Assembly (NCBI GenBank): GCA_021399435.1
Contig: JAJTUP010000130.1
Span: 62,001 to 126,000, forward strand
DNA from: Diaporthe sp. PMI_573
Taxonomy: Eukaryota; Ascomycota; Sordariomycetes; Diaporthales; Diaporthaceae
Reading direction: 5' to 3'
DNA: 64,000 bases
This document shows positions 56,644 through 64,000 of this stretch, in pieces. A model generated the notes under the pieces. The model searched no databases and was not told where the DNA came from. It saw nothing but the letters and a program-made list of their open reading frames with translations. Made by a program: the position numbers and the translations under genes. Each line of letters begins with the position of its first letter. The stretch's first letter is position 1.

Positions 56644-57530
56644 TCATTTCTTTCGGCCTTTCGGAGACACGGTGCCATGAATCCTCAACGCATGATTTTG
56701 AAGGTGCATCTTATGTTCAAGCGGTATATCGCAGACCCTACACTTTATGCCGGTGTTCTTTTTTATTTTGGACAAGTGCTTGCGTCCGAAGTGCTTGGTC
56801 AAGTCGCTAGATGTGTAGAACTCCCTGGTGAGGTCACGCAACCGATGCTTGTCATCTGGTGACAAGACCATGGCTTGGCCGATGCAGAGAAAGCATCGTC
56901 GTGGGCGCTGCTTGTTGTCGGTGACAAACACAGAGAGCATTGCATCCTCCAACAGGCTGTCAGCCGCAGGAGCTGCGGCCTTTTTCGACGCCGACTGCCG
57001 GCGCACCGTGCATCCTTCTTGCACAAGACAGTATGCAGACACTGCGTCAATGGCATCATCTCTCCGCCGGTATTGACCTTTGAGAGTAGTTGCCATCGGG
57101 GCTGAAAGCTTTGATAATAAGTATTTCTGGGCTGGGCCTTGGGGTCGACAGGTGGTGTCTACCGCCACGTGGCTGGAAAACCCAAGGCCTTGTATCTGGC
57201 GCTCGATGTCTTCTGTGGCCTGCTGGTCTGTCCACTCGTCTCTGATCTTCTGTATTAACTCCCTTCTGAGCCTCTGCTTCTCCTTTCGGATAGCTCGTTT
57301 GCGTTCCTTGTAGTCCTTAGAGTTTCGCGGTAGCTATATGTCGTCTATCGGAGAGATATCGCATCAAATTGTTGAGCACGTCGTCAGTCAACTGGGAGTC
57401 TTCGCCTGTGCTAACCAACCTTTCGAGATCTTCTGTGCGGAAGGGCAGCCCTGGCGGAACCACAATTCTTGCCGGACATAAGCCGTACATGTGAGGTCTC
57501 AGTGGTTGAGGAGACCTGTTTGCCTACTAC
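56644..57530 (-). pseudogene. DUF3435/FluG-domain protein relic (C-terminal half)
   Basis: On the minus strand: PPGLPFRTEDLERLVSTGED, LTDDVLNNLMRYLSDRRHIA, then in another frame after a TAG near 57336: YKERKRAIRKEKQRLRRELI, EWTDQQATEDIERQIQGLGF, and a C-terminal zinc-finger pair CFLCIGQ ... HFGRKH and CRVCDIPLEHKMHLQNHALR-IHG. This is the C-terminal half of fungal DUF3435 (FluG) proteins, relatives of the tyrosine recombinases that move Cryptons and Starships. The catalytic half is missing and the frame is broken, so it cannot be active. It is not evidence by itself that a Starship ends here. Confidence 0.65.
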
Positions 57531-58019
57531 TTTAGGCATGTTCAGGCCATGTGGGAGAGCAGCGATGAAGCCATTGACGTGTTTTTCAACACTGAAATCG
57601 AGCATGGTGGAATCTGATGGAGATTTGCTAGGCTGACATGTGACATTTGCATGGAGCGAGACTGCTGCCTGGAGTGTCGCTCATTCCTCGTACCGAAAAT
57701 TAACGTCCACAGTTTGTGCAGCACGCAGTTCCTGTTCTCTTCTTATCTGCTTCATTCCTTAAAGCTGCGTCTAAACTCACCCCAGTAATGGCCAAGCACG
57801 ACACGATGATCGCGAGTATCATTAGCTGGGAGAATTTCGATAAAGCTGTTGCGCTATTTCGAATGCACAAAATTTTGGATAAAATGAAAGTCCTACGAAA
57901 TCTGGATCTAGGGAAATAAATAGGATGAGACTCTTGAAATTAGGGGGCAGGGGAGTCACGATAGGATAAATTCAGTGTAAATACTAATTAAAGCTTTTTG
58001 GAGAAGCTTGAGGGTCCAG
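57531..58019. other. Spacer
   Basis: No gene that I can support; minus-strand short frames at 57411-57724 may be more of the same relic. Confidence 0.3.
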
Positions 58020-58450
58020 AAGTCGGCCGTTAGCGCCCATGGAAGAGTTGACGCGGCTCATCTCCTCCTATTCGATCTCGAGGGATGCGGTGACGTCCAC
58101 GATACTTCCAATCTAGGGGTGAGTGTCGAGATTGTTAAGGAAGCGACGCGCCTCCTCATCATCGCCCACCTGGGTGAACTGGTAAGCGATCGCTCCGGCG
58201 CCCAGCGGAGTGCGGGCCAGCTCGTCCGAGGCGTCCTTGATGGCTCGAAAGATGGCCTGGTCGTCTTCACCGAGAGGCTCGCCGTCTGCGTTAGGGAAAC
58301 AAGACCCATTTCATCAACGCAGTAGAGGCAGCAGAGACTCACATCCACAATTACAAGACATACTGCAGCACACAGACAGCGACTCCGCCAGGGGCCAGCC
58401 CCCAAAATGCCCTCTTTTCTCGCCTTGTCGCCAAGTTCCAGGGGATCGTC
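58020..58450 (-). pseudogene. von Willebrand A-type protein relic
   Basis: A minus-strand frame at about 58275-58020 reads GEPLGEDDQAIFRAIKDASD, ELARTPLGAGAIAYQFTQVG, DDEEARRFLNNLDTHP, a TAG, IGSIVDVTASLEIE, another TAG. This resembles the mid part of fungal VWA proteins (LGAGAIAFQF-QVG-D--A--FL--LD). A preceding donor/acceptor-like pair (GTGAGT ... CTAACGCAG, about 58347-58291) suggests an old intron, though the frame is off by one. Two in-frame stops make it a relic. Confidence 0.4.
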
Positions 58451-58670
58451 TGGATGGAGCGTAATCGCATTGTGCCGAGCCTGACGGACTTCTCTCTTGG
58501 TTTTAAGTGGGCGCGTGTAACTGGCGACTTTTACTGTATCCGGAAGTTGGCGGGTGGTGGCGGCGAGGATGTGGTGTTTGTCATGCTCGTGTTTGAGGGT
58601 TTTGCACCAAAAAAAAACCAAAAAAAGAGTAGCGATGTAGCGTGATTTTGGCCGTAGCGCGTTTTTGGCG

Positions 58671-58690
58671 CCCACTGCGCTAGCAGTGGG
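58671..58690. other. Perfect 8-bp stem hairpin
   Basis: CCCACTGC and GCAGTGGG separated by GCTA. It lies 40 bases from an A-rich run (58607-58626). No gene ends here, so its role is unclear. Confidence 0.6.
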
Positions 58691-58750
58691 TGCACGGAAG
58701 CCGAAGCCACCCACGGGTATTTCACCAATCCAGCTTAGCGCTGATTATCC

Positions 58751-60355
58751 CGCTTCCTGCCATATGGACAAACATTTTGCATCAGGCCACATTAAGAGTT
58801 GCAGGAGGTAACACCTTGTTGTATCGTCTAGATAGACCTCGTTAGTTAAATGAAACTCTTCCAGATATAATTATCTCAAGTGCTGACATGTTGACCCGGC
58901 GTTGGACCACAATGCTGACAGAAATGTCTTTAAAATCAAAATACGTGATAACAGACATCTATCTCCAATATACCAATGTCGCCGCTCTTTAATATGGCTA
59001 GGAATGAAAGACTTCCCAGGAAAGAATGGAGGTAGTGGACAACGGTGCAGGTCGATTCGACAACATTAGCCAACTTCGACAAATGTGAAGCCAGGGTCTC
59101 CGCACAGCTCGATAAAACAAGACACAAATTTCCAAAGAAACCATCAAAGACTAGAGGCAAGACGAAGAAAATGCTCTTGGTGGAGAGTTTCGTACTTTCG
59201 AAATAGGACCCTGAACAGTGGACGACCGGACCGAAATCAGCTTTGACGTTCACGGGATAGCTGAGCTACATTGCGCAGGCGAGGATGATATTTTGCTGCG
59301 AGAGACTTGGCATCTACAGCTATGGGCTTTAAGCAGACAGAGAAATAATTATGCCACACCAAGTGAGGCATGTGGCAACAGCTGGTGCGCCTGACACTGG
59401 AGAATGGTAGTATACTATTTTGAAGCTCTTTCAACAAGGCGTCATCCCTTTTAGAAATCCATTTTTTATATTGGAATAATCATGCGACCGTCTCCCCACT
59501 ATTAGGGTTTAGAGACCTATGTTACGACCCGTGGTCTAGGCGTAAGCTATATGTACGGTTGGAAGGAATGTTCAAACAGAGAGTTCGAATATTAGCTGAT
59601 CTTTTAGCTGGTTCTATGAACGGAAGTATAAAAGTTGTGAGCACGGATGCGGCACTTGTCTAAGATTAGCTAGTGCCTGACCAATGGCTGGTAATTATCT
59701 GCTCTCCCACGCCCCCAATCCGACATAGTACTGGGCGAGATTCTGGTCTAATTGTATTTACCTGTAGTTACTGTACTGTATCTATGCCGAGTAATGAACA
59801 TAAACAGCTAACAAATATCATATGTACATTACCAAAGGTCTTCACGTTACGATTATAAAATATTTTACAAGTACTCTGGACGAGTTTTAAAAGAATCTAT
59901 GCTGCCATCCCAACGTCCTTGTCTTTGTTCAAAGTACAAGTTCCGTGTATAGTAATAAATGTATTGTACGACGCTTTGCTTTGGTTTAGGAACTTGTGAA
60001 AGCAGTCTTTAGCCCAAAGGGTTAATGACCACAGATCTGGTAATCTGCAGGGGAGCCGTTGCCTAAAATGACTACTGCGTCGTGTTCCTTTGGACCTGAC
60101 AAATCTTTAGGTCCTTTAGCATACAAATGTATCAAACCAAAGTACATGAGTTGGTAGAGGACACTACACACGGGGACTTTTGTTAGAATAGTTCTGGATT
60201 CGGGTACTGTAGAGCTCGAAAATTATAATATATAAAATCTATAGTCGACCTGCAGCTAGACGAACCGTCGTCCGTAAGGACATATTGTCGTTCAAGATCT
60301 GCCTGTCTCAAACATCATCCAAAATACCATACAAACAAGACATCGAACGTATATA
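58751..60355. other. Gene-poor spacer
   Basis: I see no gene. A minus-strand frame at 59253-58936 opens only at GTG and has no motif. The last 200 bases form the upstream region of the chromodomain gene. Confidence 0.4.
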
Positions 60356-61021
60356 ATGGAATCGCCTATATCAAGTAACTCGCCCATGATGATATCTCCG
60401 AGATCGATATCTACTGCTACCACGACTGAATCTTCTGATTCTGCTTCGCTTGGTTCTGCAATCCCTGCAACCACCCCTGTCACAGACGAAACTTTATTAA
60501 GATTGCGAAGACAAGGGGATTGCACTATAGATGAGGAAAGGTCATCTTCGTCCGTATCCAGCCAGAAGAATCGTCTGGCGTCATTGCGCCATAAGAGAAG
60601 TTCGTTCCCTCAACCCAGGCAGGAACCGGCTCTGGAGAGCTCAAGTGCGTCTTCGGCTTTTACACAAGTGCGTGGCGAGCAAAGCGGGCATAGTTTCCTC
60701 TCGAATACTCATGGAGGGTCTTCTCAAGGCATGCATGTCGTATCGCAGCCAGATGAGTGGGAGGCAAATGCAATCATCGGAGAGAAAATGATAGATGGCA
60801 CAAAGTACTACATGGTCGCCTGGAACCCAACTCTCGAGCCAGAGGAAAATTTGAGCAATATGAGAGACCTTATTGATGAGTGGAGGCGGAACATGGCAAG
60901 CGCAAAGCGGTCGCCAGCTATCTCGAAGCGTCAAAATGATGGATGCAAGGACAGAGGTCGGAGCAACCAAACCGAGATCTGGCCTAAGAGGCGTCGAGGC
61001 CGGCCGCGTAAGACTGTGTAG
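60356..61021 (+). CDS. Chromodomain-like protein with AT-hook
   Basis: ATG at 60356, 221 residues, single exon. Residues 1-125 are Ser/Thr-rich and disordered. A chromodomain-like segment follows (PDEWEANAIIGEKMIDGTKY, YMVAWNPTLEPEENLSNMRD, LIDEWRRN). A basic tail ends in the AT-hook KRRRGRPRKTV, which binds the minor groove of AT-rich DNA. The aromatic cage is partly recognisable (EWE, YYMVAW, PEENL). Such proteins recognise methylated histone tails or are derived from transposon integrases; the single-domain fungal type with an AT-hook is usually of unknown function. The protein is probably nuclear. Confidence 0.8.
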   Translation: MESPISSNSPMMISPRSISTATTTESSDSASLGSAIPATTPVTDETLLRLRRQGDCTIDEERSSSSVSSQKNRLASLRHKRSSFPQPRQEPALESSSASSAFTQVRGEQSGHSFLSNTHGGSSQGMHVVSQPDEWEANAIIGEKMIDGTKYYMVAWNPTLEPEENLSNMRDLIDEWRRNMASAKRSPAISKRQNDGCKDRGRSNQTEIWPKRRRGRPRKTV

Positions 61022-61367
61022 TTAATGCAAGCAATAGCTCCCGTCGACATGGAACATCATACATACTCTCCGTGGAATGACTTTTGCGTGCTGGCATGGG
61101 TACATAAGTTCATCGCGACGGAAAGGATGGCTACAGACTGAGATTTCCCGGACCTGGCTTACCCTGCCACAGAGCTCCACAGGATGGCATTATTGAAGGG
61201 CGGCCCCGGGATATAGTGGAAAAAGTCCAAGGGCCACGAAATGGACACTGTCTACGCGGGCCTCTTAAGACTTATTTGAAGCGGCCGTTATCCAAAGAAT
61301 CTTGCTCGGAAAGACCTTGATCACGGTCTGGCTCATACCAGAGACTCGATCTGTGTGCAGACTTGCA
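61022..61367. other. Spacer downstream of chromodomain gene
   Basis: No gene seen. Confidence 0.4.
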
Positions 61368-61512
61368 AACAAATAAATCAGATCCAAATCTATTCAAATC
61401 AAATCAAATTTATCCAAATCAAATCAAATCAAATTGCCCCTGCGCTGACTCAAATCAAATCAAATCGGAGAGCCCAGATTTATTTGGATATCTGATTATT
61501 TGGATATGCCCC
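61368..61512. repeat. hAT-like subterminal repeat array (AAATCAAATC)
   Basis: Multiple direct AAATC/CAAATC units with CAGATCCAAATC-like starts and inverse GATATCTGATTATTTGGATA near the end. Clustered short repeats close to a hAT-type reading frame (61729) suit the transposase-binding region of a hAT end. No opposite end was found. Confidence 0.5.
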
Positions 61513-61728
61513 ACATCTGTAGCCAGGACCAATCAACGTTGAGAGCCTGCTAGGCCAAGAGTGCCCGCTATGCGCAATTGCTTTTTGCAGGCCGTGTCAC
61601 CAAACTTTCTTTTTGCATTTTACGTGACGCGTTTGATTGTCAAATATATCTTGGGCGCGCTTGCCATATTGTGGAGGTAGATATTTGTAGCCGATAGCGA
61701 AACGGGGACAGCTCTGGCCTTCTCTGAA

Positions 61729-62247
61729 ATGGCGCAACCCGCAAGAGGCGAAGCGCCGTCAGTCGCCCTTTCTAGGGCATCCGCCAGTTTTAGCGTTCCC
61801 GAGAGCTCCCCTGACCTTGACTCAGTAGAGCCCGGCGTGGACGCGACCGGCGATACATCGCCTTCGATCGACTACATTGGATATGAAGGCATCGATTGGA
61901 ATCGCCTCGCAGGGTTCTCTATACGCAAGTATAGAAAAAGAGCGCGGACGGGATGGGTATGGGAACATGGGTTCGATATCGAGAAAAACGATTCCGGTCA
62001 TCGATTCTGGCTTTGCAAAGCCTGCCATCGGAAGAAGGCTGCGCAGTGCTCGGATCAAGACTTGCCGCGAGACAGTTTCTGTCCGTACTTAGGAACAGAA
62101 ACGAATGAACTCCAGAATACGCGCACGAAGGAGATGATGACACACACGAGCTGCTCTCTTACACCACAGAGACACAAAGCAACAACTACGCCGCTCGGTG
62201 GCTGGAGTTGCCACCGAGGGGGGATTCCACGACCTAGCAGAAGCTGA
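61729..62247 (+). pseudogene. hAT transposase N-terminal relic
   Basis: ATG at 61729. The frame reads TGWVWEHGFDIEKNDSGHRF, WLCKACHRKKAAQCSD, resembling the BED-type zinc-finger start of fungal hAT transposases (W-W-HG--I, WLCK-CH). After about residue 130 the sequence loses the hAT pattern, and the catalytic DLWTS and C-terminal blocks are absent down to 63000. It is oriented away from the repeat array at 61368-61512, which probably was its end. Confidence 0.55.
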
Positions 62248-63285
62248 GAGGTCGTCGCAATCATGGAGCGAGTACTGAAGTCCTATTGGAATCTCTACAT
62301 ATTCACTTTTCTGTCGGATCCTACTTTTGAGAATAAGTCTAAGTTGGGACCAGAAATACGTCGCTCTGATGATGTCACAAAAGAATGGAGAGCTGGAACA
62401 CGCCAAAGTGAAACTAGCAGAACAGTCCGGAGGGAGAAGGTCCGATTTGACCCGAATGAGCGACATTGAGGCTATTCGGAGGGCTCAAATTGAAGCTGGC
62501 ATGGTGCCAGAAAAAGCGCCGCACAACAGAGGAGGCTCGCGGATTTCGGGGCCCACAAAGCCATATGCCAACATTGACTGCTATGCTATTTCATTTGAGT
62601 AAAGAAACACCGCCGTTCTAAACCTCTGCAACACGCACCACCAGCTTCGAAGTCAGCTGCTCGTAAGCCAAGAGCCTCGCTGCCTCGGCCGAAGCCTGCA
62701 CTTCAGCGTCACTCTGACGGTGCTACAAACGATGACGAAGACTTTACTAGGACTGGCCCATGGTGCTGCATAACCCTCGCCTCGACGTGTTGAGTGACCA
62801 TTTATAATTGCCTTACTATCTGCTGGGCATTCTATCGTTCCTCTTGGGCCAGTTCTTTTTCGCAAAGCTCCTACGCAGCTAAAACTATCTGTCAGAGCAA
62901 GTGCGATAGAGGGATCAAGTTGTTTTCCTCTTCACAGGTACTTTCCTAAAATAGAATTTTGTTTCTAAATTGGGGCACACAGACTTCAGATGATTTATAA
63001 GCTTGGCCCTATTTATGAGCAGCACAAGAAAGTGAATTGTCAAAAATAAAAACAAAAACATGTACTTTTGACGGTTTTAAAGACCGGGACATCTGATTGA
63101 GAGTTCATTTCGAGCCTCTGGCAGTTTCACCAAGATTTTGTTTGGAAATTCGATACTTTTATCCCTTAGCAAAGCGATGGCAGGAACACCCTTATGTACA
63201 GTACTAACCCACGAGAAGAGCAGAAAACAAGAGATCAGAGCTGGAGCTGTACCTGCAGAATGGCCGGGCTCAATCTGAGTCAAAG
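62248..63285. other. Decayed spacer
   Basis: Short frames only (one at 62327-62602 reads SLSWDQKYVALMMSQKNGEL, unassigned). Possibly further transposon debris. Confidence 0.35.
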
Positions 63286-63486
63286 AACGTTATTCAGTGG
63301 CCGCCATACTCACCTGAATTGAACCCTATCGAAAACCTCCGGCACCTACTTAAAAAAAACGTCGTGGACCGTCACCCGGAGCCTTCGGCGATGCCGAAGA
63401 CGGCTGAATCACTCTTGAGGCTGTCACAAATCGCTATGGGGGTGTGGGAGGACGTACTGTACAATTTACATTTATGTTTAAGTTAG
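63286..63486 (+). pseudogene. Tc1/mariner transposase, C-terminal relic
   Basis: One frame reads NVIQWPPYSPELNPIENLRH, LLKKNVVDRHPEPSAMPKTA and ends VLYNLHLCLS at TAG 63484-63486. PPYSPELNPIEN is the third-acid block of Tc1-family transposases (Glu in IEN). The upstream catalytic DNA (about 63080-63280) is frame-broken. It is a piece of a dead element. Confidence 0.75.
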
Positions 63487-64000
63487 TTTTGGTTGCGAAT
63501 GTATTTTTGTTGCATAGTACGGGGTTTGTTCACATGTGTAAATGTGATGTATTTATGTGACAACTGCCTCGATTCAATCGAAGTACGAGCTTTGTTCATC
63601 CTGCAATTCAAAATTGTAAAAGACTTAAACTTTACAGTCCCTTTACAGTACATACTGTACCATGGCCATGGTCAAAAGGAGCAATATTCCGTGTCTAATA
63701 AGCGCAAGCAAGGCGTTGATAACCCTTAGTTTTATGGCTGTGTCCGCTACGTGGGCTCTGAGTATGATTTGAAGGAAGATCCCGGAGGAGAGGACATTGC
63801 CGGCGAGCAGGAAGAAACTTGAGAATCACCTTATTCCAGACAATTCAAAGCCTTTGCCTATGCACCCTTTCCATCCATCATATCTATCACACATCTTCTT
63901 TCTAATGCTCACTTGCGCGCTGCAGCCCCGTTCGCTGTTGTCCGCACCAACCGCGAGCACCGCCCCTCTCCACCTCGGCCGACCCCAACGTCAGCGCCAT
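63487..64000. other. Right-edge spacer
   Basis: No gene seen. CT-rich sequence from 63850 could be the leader of a gene beyond the window. Confidence 0.3.

Noticed and set aside
58058..58714. Minus-strand 218-codon frame
   Set aside because: It lies out of phase with the VWA-like relic and opens at a non-ATG codon; likely chance.
56644..63486. Edge of a Starship giant element
   Set aside because: Only a C-terminal, broken DUF3435 piece; no intact captain, direct repeats or coherent cargo.

Overview
This window is nuclear DNA of a filamentous ascomycete (Pezizomycotina). The evidence is short GT-AG introns with CTRAC-like branch sites, a HeLo-NACHT-ankyrin NOD-like receptor, a roughly 3,090-residue DUF6606/DUF3638/DUF3645 protein, F-box, chromodomain and TPR genes of fungal type, small secreted cysteine-containing proteins, and a dense, mixed load of fungal transposons. 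The species cannot be fixed from the sequence alone. Many open reading frames here begin at non-ATG codons, so I re-chose ATG starts and rebuilt splice junctions by hand where reading frames agreed.

Layout. 1-13466 holds two Helitrons in tandem on the minus strand. Helitron A is partial: its MYND gene is joined by an internal deletion to the helicase 3' half, which runs off the left edge. Helitron B is full length: MYND gene, Rep/HUH, PIF1-type helicase. Its coding region is split by a nested 3.07-kb hAT element (5565-8636) with an 8-bp target duplication; removing the hAT restores the frame exactly. 13467-16937 is gene-poor, with a dyad-rich repeat and a decayed SNF2 ATPase. 16938-21617 is a three-exon HeLo-NACHT-ankyrin receptor with twelve nearly identical 33-residue ankyrin units. 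22858-26620 is a graveyard: DUF7587-like relic, Tc1 N-terminal fragment, truncated MULE transposase, TPR pseudogene. 27642-37180 is a five-exon giant P-loop gene. 37181-43678 holds minisatellites, a second dyad repeat, a spliced two-exon gene of unknown function (38429-39220), Dicer-like and IS630/Tc1 relics, and an intact TPR gene.

44017-46341 is a structurally complete pogo/Fot-like element with 145-bp perfect terminal inverted repeats and TA target duplication. 47699-48484 is an F-box-like gene whose 3' end is interrupted by a complete GC-rich Ngaro-type tyrosine-recombinase retrotransposon (about 48446-53219) with split direct repeats A1-ORFs-B1-A2-B2. The B1/A2 junction carries a recombination-site-like structure (9-bp inverted arms around an 8-bp spacer). 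Right of it lie a four-exon small secreted cysteine-rich protein (53331-53937), a second secreted protein (55602-56336), DUF3435/FluG and VWA relics, an intact chromodomain/AT-hook gene (60356-61021), a hAT-like relic and a Tc1 relic.

Most multi-copy elements here keep long GC-rich open frames, so there is little sign of repeat-induced point mutation. The cellular genes do not form an operon-like system. The picture is an accessory, transposon-rich compartment with an immune-type receptor, candidate secreted effectors and genome-defence relics.
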